From NCBI GenBank assembly GCA_036378315.1, contig DASUWU010000024.1, positions 16,834-80,833 of the forward strand: a stretch of DNA of 64,000 nt, written 5' to 3'. Origin of the DNA: CALAED01 sp036378315. Its GTDB lineage: Bacteria > Actinomycetota > Actinomycetes > Streptosporangiales > Streptosporangiaceae. Made by a program: the position numbers and the translations under genes. The notes under the pieces are model-generated. The model made no database searches. It saw only the letters and a list, made by a program, of their open reading frames with translations, and was not told the DNA's origin. Shown here in pieces: positions 40,893 to 49,602 of this stretch. How positions within the stretch are numbered: position 1 is the first letter of the stretch; every line of letters begins with the position of its first letter.

Positions 40893-42338
40893 ATGTTTCC
40901 GCCGTCGCCACGCAGACGCGGCGAGTTCGTCGTCGTCGCCAACCGCCTTCCGGTCGACCGGGTCACCGATTCCGACGGCGGGACGGCCTGGCGGCGCAGC
41001 CCGGGCGGCCTGGTCACCGCCATCGCGCCCGTACTGCAGCGCCGCGAAGGGGTCTGGCTCGGCTGGCACGGCGCACCTGACGAGCAGCTCGAGCCGTTCT
41101 CCGACGACGGCATGTCGTTGGTGCCGGTCCCGCTGTCGGCCCGCGACGTCGAGCTCTACTACGAGGGCTTTTCCAACGCCACGCTCTGGCCGCTCTACCA
41201 CGACGTCGTGGCCAGGCCGGTCTACGAGCGGAGCTACTGGGACGCCTACGTTGAGGTGAACGAGCGCTTCGCGGAGGCCGCGGCGGCCGCCTCGGCGGAC
41301 GGCGCCGTGGTATGGGTCCAGGACTACCAGCTCCAGCTGGTACCGGCCATGCTGCGCCGGCTGCGCCCCGACCTGCGGATCGGCTTCTTCCTGCACATCC
41401 CCTTCCCGCCGTACGAGCTGTTCCAGCAGCTGCCCTGGCGCCGGCAGATCCTCGACGGGCTCCTGGGCGCCGACCTGGTGGGCTTCCAGCATCCTGGCGC
41501 GGCGGGCAACTTCGTCCGGCTGTGCCGCAGGCTGTGCGACCTGCGGGCGCAGTCGGGCCGGGTCCAGGCGAGCGACGGGCGGATCGTCAGCGCCCGCGCC
41601 TTCCCGATCTCGGTCGACGTGGACGAGCTCGCCGCGCTGGTGGCCCGGCCGGAGACCCGGCGGCGCGCCAGGGAGATCCGCGCCGACCTGGGCGACCCTG
41701 GCCGGCTGTTGCTTGGCGTGGACCGGCTGGACTACACCAAGGGCATCTGGCAGCGGCTGCAGGCGTTCGGCGAGCTGTTCGAGGAACAGGAGCTCAAGCC
41801 GAACGAGGCCGTGTTCGTCCAGATCGCCACGCCCAGCCGGGAGCGCGTCGAGCAGTACCGGCTGCTGCGCGACGAGATCGAGCTGCAGGTGGGCCGGCTC
41901 AACGGCATGCACGCCGAGCTGGGCGCGCCGATCGTGCACTATCTGCACACCTCCTACAGCCGCGAGGAGCTCGCCGCGCTGTACCTGGCCGCCGACGTCA
42001 TGGTGGTGACGCCGCTGCGGGACGGCATGAACCTGGTCGCCAAGGAGTATGTGGCGTGCCGCGAGGACGACACCGGAGTCCTGGTGCTCAGCGAGTTCGC
42101 CGGCGCGGCCGAGGAGCTGAGGCGGGCCTTCCTGGTCAACCCCTACGACATCGACGGGCTCAAGTCCGCGCTGCTGGCCGCGATGCGCTGCCCGCCGGGC
42201 GAGCAGCACCGGCGGATGCGCGCGCTGCGGCGGCGGGTGCTCGACCACGACGTGGACCTGTGGGCGAGGGACTTCCTCGCCGCCCTCGAACAACCCCAGC
42301 CGGGCCGCCCGGATCAGGAGGCGGCGGCCTCGTCGTAG
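40893..42338 (+). CDS. otsA: Trehalose-6-phosphate synthase
   Basis: This 481-residue GT20 glycosyltransferase makes trehalose 6-phosphate from UDP- or GDP-glucose and glucose 6-phosphate. Motifs are FVVVANRLPVDRV, the glycine loop SPGGLVTAIAPVL, VWVQDYQLQLVPAMLRR, FFLHIPFPPYELF, LLGVDRLDYTKGI and DGMNLVAKEYVAC. ATG 40893 has AAGGA seven bases upstream. No otsB phosphatase is adjacent. Its last eight codons overlap the convergent thiI gene by 25 bases. Confidence 0.95.
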   Translation: MFPPSPRRRGEFVVVANRLPVDRVTDSDGGTAWRRSPGGLVTAIAPVLQRREGVWLGWHGAPDEQLEPFSDDGMSLVPVPLSARDVELYYEGFSNATLWPLYHDVVARPVYERSYWDAYVEVNERFAEAAAAASADGAVVWVQDYQLQLVPAMLRRLRPDLRIGFFLHIPFPPYELFQQLPWRRQILDGLLGADLVGFQHPGAAGNFVRLCRRLCDLRAQSGRVQASDGRIVSARAFPISVDVDELAALVARPETRRRAREIRADLGDPGRLLLGVDRLDYTKGIWQRLQAFGELFEEQELKPNEAVFVQIATPSRERVEQYRLLRDEIELQVGRLNGMHAELGAPIVHYLHTSYSREELAALYLAADVMVVTPLRDGMNLVAKEYVACREDDTGVLVLSEFAGAAEELRRAFLVNPYDIDGLKSALLAAMRCPPGEQHRRMRALRRRVLDHDVDLWARDFLAALEQPQPGRPDQEAAASS

Positions 42339-43681
42339 GACGGCCGGTGCTCCTGGATCGACGCGGCGAGCTTCTCGGCCATCTCGCCGGCGTCCAGCCG
42401 CCGCTCGATCTGCCGCAGATCGTCGATCTTGGCCCGGGTCTCGGCGCGCCGAGGGGTGAGCAGCGTGCAGCAGTCCTCGTCCGGCAGCTCGGAGATCGCC
42501 AGGGTGCGGATCCGCCGCGCCTCGCTCATGATCTCGGTCTTGTCCATGCCGATGAGCGGCCGCAGGATCGGCAGGTCGACGGCGTCGTCGAGCGCGGTGA
42601 TGTTGGCGAGCGTCTGGCTGCTCACCTGGCCGAGTGAATCGCCGGTGACCAGCGTCGCGCCGCCGAGCCGCCGTGCCAGCACCTCGCCGGTCTTGAGCAT
42701 GAGCCGCCGCTGGGCGACGATCTGCAGCCGGTCAGCGCCCGAGGAGCGGATCTGCTGCTGGGCCTTGCCGAACGGCACGACGTACAGCCGTGTCCCGCCC
42801 TGGAACTTGTCCAGCTCGCGGGCCAGCGCGTACGCCTTGTAGATCGACTCGGGGCCGGTGAACGGCATCCCGGAAAAGTGCAGGAAGTCGACGCGCAGGC
42901 CGCGGCGCATCATCCGGTACGCGGCCACGGGCGAGTCGATGCCGCCGGACATCAACACCAGGCCCCGGCCGCTCATCCCCACCGGCAGCCCGCCCTGGCC
43001 GTGCGCGCCGTCGGTGAAGTCGAAGACCTCGCGCTGGTCGACCTCGATGGAGACCGTGATCTCCGGACGCCGCAGGTCGACCGGCAGGCCGTACCGCTCC
43101 TGGACCGCGGCGCCCACCAGCGTGTTGAGCTCGGTCGACCGCAGCGGGAACCGCTTGTCACGGCGCCGCGCCTTGATGGCGAACGGCGGCCGGCGCGCGC
43201 CGGCGGCACCGGTCGATGCTGTCTCGCCGGCGGGCGGCCGCAGCGCGGGGTGCTGGCCGACGAGGTCGATGGCGGCCCGTACGGTGGCGTCGACGTCCTT
43301 GGCCACCCGCCACGCCCGGTGCACCCAGACGATGCCCATGACGTCGGTGAGCCGGCGCGCGATCGCGTCGACGTCGGCCGCGAGCTCGGGGCTGTGGTCG
43401 GTGCTGTGGTCGTCGGGGCCGCGGTCGGCCATGACCACGATCACGCCCTCGCGCTGCCACACCCGCGCGGGGATGCCGAGGCCTTTGATCGCCGCGCGGA
43501 TGTTGTTCTGCAGCCGCCGCTCGAACAGCTCGCGGTTCTTGCCCTTGAGGACCACCTCGCCCAGCTTGAGCAGGACGCACGGTTCCCCGGCGACCGGCTG
43601 GCGCGCGGCCGTGGCCACGCCGGGCGCATCCGCCGGAGCGGGGCTGGACGGCTGGCCGCGAGCGGGGGCACCGATGGGCAT
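42314..43681 (-). CDS. thiI: tRNA 4-thiouridine / thiamine sulfurtransferase ThiI (no rhodanese domain)
   Basis: This 455-residue protein activates tRNA uridine-8 with ATP for sulfur transfer. The N-terminal ferredoxin-like part has LLKLGEVVLKGKNRELFERRL, a THUMP domain follows (about 75-200), and the PP-loop reads LVLMSGGIDSPVAAYRMMRRG. A cysteine pair is found in DEDCCTLLTPRRAETR. The C-terminal rhodanese domain of the E. coli protein is absent, so sulfur must arrive from another carrier. About 30 extra residues precede the conserved region; GGAGG lies upstream of ATG 43681. Confidence 0.93.
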   Translation of the reverse strand: MPIGAPARGQPSSPAPADAPGVATAARQPVAGEPCVLLKLGEVVLKGKNRELFERRLQNNIRAAIKGLGIPARVWQREGVIVVMADRGPDDHSTDHSPELAADVDAIARRLTDVMGIVWVHRAWRVAKDVDATVRAAIDLVGQHPALRPPAGETASTGAAGARRPPFAIKARRRDKRFPLRSTELNTLVGAAVQERYGLPVDLRRPEITVSIEVDQREVFDFTDGAHGQGGLPVGMSGRGLVLMSGGIDSPVAAYRMMRRGLRVDFLHFSGMPFTGPESIYKAYALARELDKFQGGTRLYVVPFGKAQQQIRSSGADRLQIVAQRRLMLKTGEVLARRLGGATLVTGDSLGQVSSQTLANITALDDAVDLPILRPLIGMDKTEIMSEARRIRTLAISELPDEDCCTLLTPRRAETRAKIDDLRQIERRLDAGEMAEKLAASIQEHRPSYDEAAAS

Positions 43682-43857
43682 ACGTCGACCTCCGGCTACA
43701 TCTTCTGGGCGTACCTTCCAGTGTCGCTCACCCGCGGGGATGCCGCGACCGGGTCGCGGTCGCCCGCGGGCCCGCTCGCGCGCGGGAGTGCCGGGAGTGC
43801 CGGGGGGAACCGCCGCCGCGGACCCGCCGCGGACCCGCCGCGGTTACCCTGACGGCC

Positions 43858-44904
43858 ATGCCCCCCGCGATCCATCCCCGCTGGAAGCTGCTCGCCCGGC
43901 CGCGGGTCAGGCCGGCCGCCCCGCTCCCCTGGTATCCGCCGGCCACGGCGAAGGGCGCCGTGCTGATGCGCCATCCCTGGTTGTACTGCTCGCTGCTGCC
44001 GTTGCGGCTCGGCGGGCTGTTGCGGTTCCGGCTGCGGCCGACCGACCGCGAGCTGCTGATCCTGCGCACCGCGTGGAACTGCGGCGACTACTACGCCTGG
44101 GGACATCATGTGAACGCCGGGCGGCTCATCGGTCGGGACTGGGCGTACGTCAGGCGCGTCGCGCGGGGCCCGGACGCGCCGGGCTGGGGCACCCGCGAGG
44201 TGGTGCTGCTGTCGGCCGCCGACGAGCTGTTCCACGAGCAGGCGATCTCGGCCGCGACGTGGAAGGCGCTGGCCGAGACGGTCGGCGGGCGCCAGCGCAT
44301 CGACGCGTGCCTGCTGGTGGGGCTGCACGACGCGGGCGCGATGCTGTCACGCAGCCTGGGCGTCCCGTTCGACGGGTGGAGCAGCCTGCCGCTGCGGCTG
44401 CCGCCGCCGGACGGCGCCGAGCCTGGCGGCGCGGACCGGCCGGCTCCTGGCCGGCCGCGGCGGGTGGACACGCCGCCGCCCGGCCCGGGCGCCCCGGCGC
44501 TCGCGTGGTTCCCGCTCAGCCCGCGGGCCAGGTCGCTGCTGGAGGCTCATCCGTGGATCCTCCCGAGCGGGCGGGCCTTCGCCCGCCTGATCCGCGGCCG
44601 GCTGTCGTTCGTCGGCCCCGACTGCGACCTGGTGCTCCGCCGCACGCTGGTGAACTGCGGCACGGACCGGCCGTGGGCCAGGCAGGAGTGGTCGCTGCGC
44701 CCGGGGGCTGGGCAGACCGGTCCCCGGGCGAAGGCGCTGCTGCGGGCCGCCGACGAGCTGCACAGCGACCGGTTCATCGCCGAGGCCACGTGGGCGGAGC
44801 TGACCGGCTTCCTCGATGACCGGCAGCTCATCGAGCTGTGCTTCGTCGTCGGCGCGTTCCGGACGCTCGCGATGACGCTCAACACGCTCGACGCGCCGAT
44901 CTAG
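43858..44904 (+). CDS. Tandem carboxymuconolactone decarboxylase (AhpD)-like protein
   Basis: This 348-residue protein has two copies of an all-helical CMD-like domain. The first copy includes RPTDRELLILRTAWNCGDYY followed by AWGHH and REVVLLSAADELFHEQAIS. The second includes DCDLVLRRTLVNCGTDRPWA and AKALLRAADELHSDRFIAEA. A Pro/Gly linker (about 180-205) separates them. Neither copy has the AhpD CxxC pair, so peroxidase activity is unlikely; the second copy looks more degenerate. ATG 43858 is seven bases after TACCCT, a leaderless layout. Confidence 0.82.
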   Translation: MPPAIHPRWKLLARPRVRPAAPLPWYPPATAKGAVLMRHPWLYCSLLPLRLGGLLRFRLRPTDRELLILRTAWNCGDYYAWGHHVNAGRLIGRDWAYVRRVARGPDAPGWGTREVVLLSAADELFHEQAISAATWKALAETVGGRQRIDACLLVGLHDAGAMLSRSLGVPFDGWSSLPLRLPPPDGAEPGGADRPAPGRPRRVDTPPPGPGAPALAWFPLSPRARSLLEAHPWILPSGRAFARLIRGRLSFVGPDCDLVLRRTLVNCGTDRPWARQEWSLRPGAGQTGPRAKALLRAADELHSDRFIAEATWAELTGFLDDRQLIELCFVVGAFRTLAMTLNTLDAPI

Positions 44905-44961
44905 ATCGGATCTAGTGCGGATCTAGATCAGCCGAAGAAGACCGCGTCAGCCGAAGAAGAC
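44898..44961. repeat. Palindrome cluster and 15-base duplication between convergent genes
   Basis: GATCTAGATC occurs at 44898-44907 and 44920-44929, 22 bases apart, with GGATCTAG between them; the first copy contains the stop codon of the CMD-like gene. Then TCAGCCGAAGAAGAC occurs twice (44928-44942 and 44947-44961), duplicating the 3' end of pfkA including its stop. The cluster may act as a two-way terminator or record a small tandem duplication. Confidence 0.6.
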
Positions 44962-45972
44962 TTCGGCCTCGCCGTACCGCTCCGGCGGCACGAGCTTGAG
45001 CTCGTCGGTCGCCGCGCTCAGGTCGACGCGGACGATCTCGGTGCCCTGCAGCGCGACCATCTTGCCGAACTCGCCGGCCTCGACGGCGTCGATGGCCTGC
45101 AGCCCGAACCGGGTGGCCAGCACCCGGTCGAACGCGGTCGGGGTGCCGCCGCGCTGGATGTGGCCGAGCACCGTGGTGCGCGCCTCCTTGCCGGTGCGCT
45201 TTTCGATCTCGGCGGCGAGGCGTTCCGCGATGCCGCCGAGCCGGACGTGACCGAACGCGTCGAGCTCGGTGGTCGCCAGCTCCATCTGCCCGTCGAGCGG
45301 GTGGGCGCCCTCGGCGATGACGATGATGGGCGCGTAGCGGGTCTTGAAGCGGCTCTCGACGTAGGCGCACACCTTGTCGATGTCGAACGGCTTCTCCGGG
45401 ATCAAGATGACGTTGGCGCCGGCGGCCAGCCCGGCATGCAGCGCGATCCAGCCCGCGTGCCGGCCCATGACCTCGCAGATCAGCGCGCGGTGGTGGGACT
45501 CGGCGGTCGTGTGCAGCCGGTCGATCGCCTCCATCGCGATGTTCACCGCGGTGTCGAAGCCGAAGGTGTAGTCGGTGGCGTTCAGGTCGTTGTCGATGGT
45601 CTTGGGCACCCCGACGACCTGCACGCCGTTGTCGTACAGCTGCCGCGCCACCCCCAGCGTGTCCTCGCCGCCGATCGCGATGAGCGCGTCGACGCCGAGC
45701 CCGGCCAGGTTGTCCTTGATCCGCTCGATTCCCCCCTCGACCTTGATCGGATTTGTCCGTGAAGAGCCGAGGATCGTGCCGCCGCGCGGCAGGATGCCGC
45801 GCACGGCCTGTACGTCCAGGGCGACCGTGTCGCCCTCGAGCGGCCCCCGCCAGCCGTCGCGGAACCCGACGAACTCATATCCGTAGACCTGCACGCCCTT
45901 ACGCACCACGGCGCGGATCACTGCGTTGAGACCGGGGCAGTCGCCGCCACCGGTCAGCACTCCGACGCGCAT
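44947..45972 (-). CDS. 6-phosphofructokinase of the PPi-dependent type
   Basis: This 341-residue enzyme phosphorylates fructose 6-phosphate. The active site shows PKTIDNDLNATDYTFGFDTA, MGRHAGWIALHAGLAAGAN and GHIQRGGTPTAFDRVLATRFG. Two residues that set the phosphoryl donor are Asp104 (in GGEDT) and Lys124 (in PKTIDND); this pair is typical of PPi-dependent enzymes such as that of Amycolatopsis methanolica, while ATP enzymes have Gly at 104. ATG 45972 is chosen because GGAGG is eight bases upstream. A DasR-type operator lies about 120 bases upstream. Confidence 0.92.
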   Translation of the reverse strand: MRVGVLTGGGDCPGLNAVIRAVVRKGVQVYGYEFVGFRDGWRGPLEGDTVALDVQAVRGILPRGGTILGSSRTNPIKVEGGIERIKDNLAGLGVDALIAIGGEDTLGVARQLYDNGVQVVGVPKTIDNDLNATDYTFGFDTAVNIAMEAIDRLHTTAESHHRALICEVMGRHAGWIALHAGLAAGANVILIPEKPFDIDKVCAYVESRFKTRYAPIIVIAEGAHPLDGQMELATTELDAFGHVRLGGIAERLAAEIEKRTGKEARTTVLGHIQRGGTPTAFDRVLATRFGLQAIDAVEAGEFGKMVALQGTEIVRVDLSAATDELKLVPPERYGEAEVFFG

Positions 45973-46270
45973 GCCCATGTCCTCCATCTAACGGGCTGTT
46001 CAGCGTTTACCTCGCCAGCCTAGTGGCGATCGCGTACCCGCACCGAGCACCTCGGGAAGTCATCGCGGTGAACGGTCGGCGTCCCGCGATTGGTCTAGAC
46101 CATAGCGAGCCAGGCCCCACTCTACGCCCGCCCGCGGAAACGCCACGGGCCGCGACAACCTCCGCCCGAGCCGAAATATGTAACGATCCTCTAACATCCG
46201 AATCGGATCGAACTTCGTATTCCCGGGTATTAATCCAGCAAACGGACACCCCCCCTCGGAGGCCCTCCTC
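45973..46270. promoter_or_regulatory. Divergent promoter region of pfk and the lipoprotein/FtsH-like operon
   Basis: This 298-base region contains the perfect TGGTCTAGACCA operator (46091-46102) and, nearer the lipoprotein gene, the 13-base palindrome ATCCGA-A-TCGGAT (46196-46208). The 46180-46240 stretch is AT-rich for this genome and probably holds the lipoprotein promoter, with TATTAA near 46229. No gene is present. Confidence 0.5.
46091..46102. promoter_or_regulatory. DasR-type operator (dre site)
   Basis: TGGTCTAGACCA is the full core of the DasR-responsive element, the binding site of the GntR-family regulator that links N-acetylglucosamine sensing to metabolism and development in streptomycetes. 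It lies between the phosphofructokinase gene and the lipoprotein/FtsH-like operon. The dasR gene itself is not in the window. Confidence 0.68.
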
Positions 46271-46945
46271 GTGAGCAGATCCATCCGGGCGTTGAACGGC
46301 GTCCTGCTGCTCCTGGCATCGGTGGGAGCGCTCGTGGCCTGCGGTAGCCCGCAGTTCACATACGTGAAGAACTCCGGCGACCGGACGTACTTCAAGGTGC
46401 CGGCCAACTGGCACAAGATCGACGCGAAGCCGATAGACCCGGCGGTGACCGGTGACACGCCGGACTCGGCGGCCGCGGCGGCGCGCGGGATGTGGTCCGT
46501 CGCCTACGACGCCGACGCCCGCCCGTCAGCCGACCACATGCTGATCAGCGAGGAGCCGATCGTCTATGCCGGCGTCTACCAGCTCACCAAGGATGAGCAT
46601 GACGCGTACTCGCTCGACAAGCTGCGGGACAGCTTCCTCCCTGTGACGGACTCGTCCCGCCAGCTCGTCGCCCAACGCGCGCAGGCGCAGGGCACCCCGG
46701 TGCCCAAGCTGGAGCGGCTGTACGACCAGGAGCTCACGCCGGGCGACGGCCTGCGCGGTGTCCGCGAGGTCTACAACTACGACCTGTCGATCGGCGGCAT
46801 GCAGACCTACGACCTGACCGCCTACCTGAGCGACCAGGGCCAGGTCTACGTGCTGCTGCTCCACTGCTCCGCGCGCTGCTACCGGAACCGCGTCAAGGAG
46901 ATCAACTCCATCGCCACGTCGTTCACCGTGAGGAAAAACCTATGA
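46271..46945 (+). CDS. Conserved lipoprotein, partner of the FtsH-like protease
   Basis: This 224-residue protein has a lipoprotein signal peptide (ALNGVLLLLASVGALVACGS; the cysteine is about residue 24) and a soluble domain of mixed alpha/beta character without recognisable catalytic residues (TYFKVPANWHKIDAKPIDPA; ending INSIATSFTVRKNL). The function is unknown. GTG 46271 has GGAGG eight bases upstream. It overlaps the FtsH-like gene by four bases (ATGA), so the two are translated together and probably function together at the membrane. Confidence 0.8.
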   Translation: MSRSIRALNGVLLLLASVGALVACGSPQFTYVKNSGDRTYFKVPANWHKIDAKPIDPAVTGDTPDSAAAAARGMWSVAYDADARPSADHMLISEEPIVYAGVYQLTKDEHDAYSLDKLRDSFLPVTDSSRQLVAQRAQAQGTPVPKLERLYDQELTPGDGLRGVREVYNYDLSIGGMQTYDLTAYLSDQGQVYVLLLHCSARCYRNRVKEINSIATSFTVRKNL

Positions 46946-49602
46946 TCTTCCGCCGCAGGCGCCGCAGCGCGCCTGACCAGCCGGTCGAGCAGCCGGTCGA
47001 GCAGGCCGACCAGGTAGCGCCCACCGAGCAGCCGGCGCCGGCGGCGCAGACCGGACAGACCGGCTCGGCGGAGGCGACGGATGCGGAGGCGGCCGCGGCG
47101 GCGACGGAGGCGGCGGCGGTCCAGGAGACGTCCGGCGCGACGGCGGGAGCCGGCTTCGCGGACGGCCTGCGGGCGCCGGACGACGCGCCGCACCCCGACG
47201 ACCGGCCGACGCGCAAGCCGCTGGCCATCTGGGACCGCGTGAAATACCTGCTCCTCCTGGCGCTGCTCTGGTTCGTCCTCGTCTGGGCCGCGATGGCGAA
47301 CGACCCGCTGCTTCCGTTCGGCGACGCCAACCGGTTGCAGGTGCGGTCATCGAACGGGATCTTCCTGCTGGCCATCGCCGGCATCGAGCTGCTGCGGCAG
47401 CTGCACTTCTTCGTCAGCGAGCGGTGGGCGCGCTATCACCTGTTCTGGACCAGGCAGGTGTTCGGCGGGCTGACCAGGTTCGGCTACCGGCGGTTCAGCC
47501 CGTGGACGAGGTTCCGCATGTGGCGGACGCTCACCTGGATCTTCTGGATCGTGGTGTTCTCCGTCATCGCGGGCAAGGTGCTGAAGACCTCGCCGATCCT
47601 CGCGCTGTTCCGGTTGCCGGCGCTGCTGTGGACCGCGCTGCCGTTCATCATCCAGATCGCCGTCATCCTCTTCGTCGTCGTCGGCCAGTTCGTCGCGATC
47701 TTCTGGTTCCTGTCGCGCGGCGGCATCGACGTCTACTACCCCGACGACGTCAAGACGCGGTTCACCGACGTATGGGGGCAGGACCACGTCCTCGAACGGG
47801 TCAAGGAGAACATCGTCTTCCTGGAACGGCCCGACCTGATCGAGGGCAAGGGCGGGTACGTGCCGGGCGGCATCCTGCTGTGGGGTCCGCCAGGCACCGG
47901 CAAGACCCTGATGGCCGAGGCGGTCGCCGGTGAAACCGGCAAGCCGTACGTCTTCGTCGACCCCGGCGCGTTCATCAACATGTTCTTCGGCATCGGCGTG
48001 CTCAAGGTGAAGTCGCTGTTCCGCAAGCTGCGCCGGCTGTCGCTGCGGTACGGCGGCGTGATCGTCTTCTTCGACGAGGCCGACTCGCTCGGCCGCCGCG
48101 GCGCTCTCGCCCAGGGCGGTCCGGGCTCCCACCACGCCTCGCCGCCCTTCCAGACGGCCGGCTGCCACGGCTTCACCTACCTGTCCGCCGGCGTCCGGCG
48201 CGAGCTGTCGCACGCCGCGCTCTTCCCTGCGGGCGCCGGCCAGGAGCCGGGGCCGGTACGGGACCGGCAGATGTTCGGCATGCCGATGGGCGGGGGCGGC
48301 GGCGACATGGGCACGCTGCAGGCCCTGCTCACCGAGCTGTCCGGTCTGAAGAAGCCCCGCGGGTTCATCAACCGCTACATCAGGCGGCTGCTCGGCATGC
48401 GTCCCAAGCCGCCGCCGAAGTACCGCATCCTGGTGATGATGGCGACCAACATGCCGCAGTCACTGGACGAGGCGCTGCTGCGGCCGGGCCGCATCGACCG
48501 GATCTACAAGGTCGGCTACCCCTCCAAGGAGGGTCGGGTGCGGACCTACGAGGGCTACTTCAAGAAGGTCCCGCACGAGCTCACCCCGGACCAGGTCGAG
48601 AAGCTGGCGACCATCACGCCGTACGCCACGGGCGCGTCCATCAAGGACCTGGTCAACGAGGCGCTGATCACGGCGATCCGCGACGACCGCGACGTCATCA
48701 CCTGGGCCGACGTGATCAAGGCCAAGCACCTCAAGAGCCTCGGCCCGCCCGAGGGCGTCGAATACCCCGACAGGGAGCGGCACGCCACCGCCGTCCACGA
48801 GGCCTGCCACGCCGTCGTCGCCTACCGGGTGCGGCAGCATCTCGAGATCGACATCGCCACCATCGAGAAGGGTGCCGAGTACCTCGGCATGGTCGCCAGC
48901 ATCCCGGTGGAGGACCAGTTCACGCAGTGGCGGACCGAGTGCGAGTCCGACATCCTGGTCTCGCTGGCCTCGCTGGCCGGGGAGAAGATGTTCTTCGCCG
49001 GGGACAGCTCGTCCGGCGTCTCCGGCGACCTGGAGTCGGCGACCCGCGTGGCCTCGCTCATGGAAGGCTTCTGGGGCATGGGCACCACGGTGTCGTCCCA
49101 CGCCATCTCGACCCAGCTCGGCGTGGGGGCGCCCGGCGGCGGCGGGCCGGGCGGCAAGGAGGCCGAGCAGGAGATGCGCCGCCAGCTCGCCGACCGGATC
49201 GAAGATCAGCTCGCCACGCTGCTCGGCCGGGTCGAGCAGATCCTGATCGACAACCGCCGCGAGGTGCTGGCCGTCGCGCATGCCCTGGAGACCCACAAGA
49301 CACTGCAGGGCGACGACGTCGTCGCGGTGATCGAGGGTCGCGAGGGCACGCTGCTCGACGGCCGGATCTACCGCGACCCCGAGTTCACCGGCGCCGTCGA
49401 GGCCTACCACGAGGCGTCGCTGGTGGCCCGCCGGGGTTACGGCAAGATCGAGCTCGGCCTCCCGGCGGCGCCCCAGCTCGTGCCGCCGCCTCCGCCGCGC
49501 GGAACGGCCGTGGAGATCCTGCCCGCGGTGGCACCGAGCGGCGACGAGACCCCGGACGACCCGCGAACCGGCCCGCCCGAGGCGGGACGGGACACCCCCT
49601 AG
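46942..49602 (+). CDS. FtsH-like membrane AAA+ M41 metalloprotease, divergent
   Basis: This 886-residue protein has a 90-residue Glu/Gln/Ala-rich cytoplasmic start, about four membrane helices (near 100-120, 138-157, 196-214, 225-257), an AAA+ module with Walker A GPPGTGKT (315-322), pore loop MFFGIG, Walker B VIVFFDEAD (373-381) and RPGRIDRIY, and a peptidase domain with the zinc motif HEACH (about 619) and a downstream acidic ligand region SSGVSGDLESAT. Canonical FtsH has two membrane helices; this has more, plus a 70-residue Gly/His-rich insertion (about 388-455) after Walker B. It is probably not the housekeeping FtsH. Confidence 0.88.
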   Translation: MIFRRRRRSAPDQPVEQPVEQADQVAPTEQPAPAAQTGQTGSAEATDAEAAAAATEAAAVQETSGATAGAGFADGLRAPDDAPHPDDRPTRKPLAIWDRVKYLLLLALLWFVLVWAAMANDPLLPFGDANRLQVRSSNGIFLLAIAGIELLRQLHFFVSERWARYHLFWTRQVFGGLTRFGYRRFSPWTRFRMWRTLTWIFWIVVFSVIAGKVLKTSPILALFRLPALLWTALPFIIQIAVILFVVVGQFVAIFWFLSRGGIDVYYPDDVKTRFTDVWGQDHVLERVKENIVFLERPDLIEGKGGYVPGGILLWGPPGTGKTLMAEAVAGETGKPYVFVDPGAFINMFFGIGVLKVKSLFRKLRRLSLRYGGVIVFFDEADSLGRRGALAQGGPGSHHASPPFQTAGCHGFTYLSAGVRRELSHAALFPAGAGQEPGPVRDRQMFGMPMGGGGGDMGTLQALLTELSGLKKPRGFINRYIRRLLGMRPKPPPKYRILVMMATNMPQSLDEALLRPGRIDRIYKVGYPSKEGRVRTYEGYFKKVPHELTPDQVEKLATITPYATGASIKDLVNEALITAIRDDRDVITWADVIKAKHLKSLGPPEGVEYPDRERHATAVHEACHAVVAYRVRQHLEIDIATIEKGAEYLGMVASIPVEDQFTQWRTECESDILVSLASLAGEKMFFAGDSSSGVSGDLESATRVASLMEGFWGMGTTVSSHAISTQLGVGAPGGGGPGGKEAEQEMRRQLADRIEDQLATLLGRVEQILIDNRREVLAVAHALETHKTLQGDDVVAVIEGREGTLLDGRIYRDPEFTGAVEAYHEASLVARRGYGKIELGLPAAPQLVPPPPPRGTAVEILPAVAPSGDETPDDPRTGPPEAGRDTP

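Noticed and set aside
46196..46220. Second LexA-like site before the lipoprotein gene
   Set aside because: TCGAAC is present but the second half-site is not, so it does not meet the palindrome.
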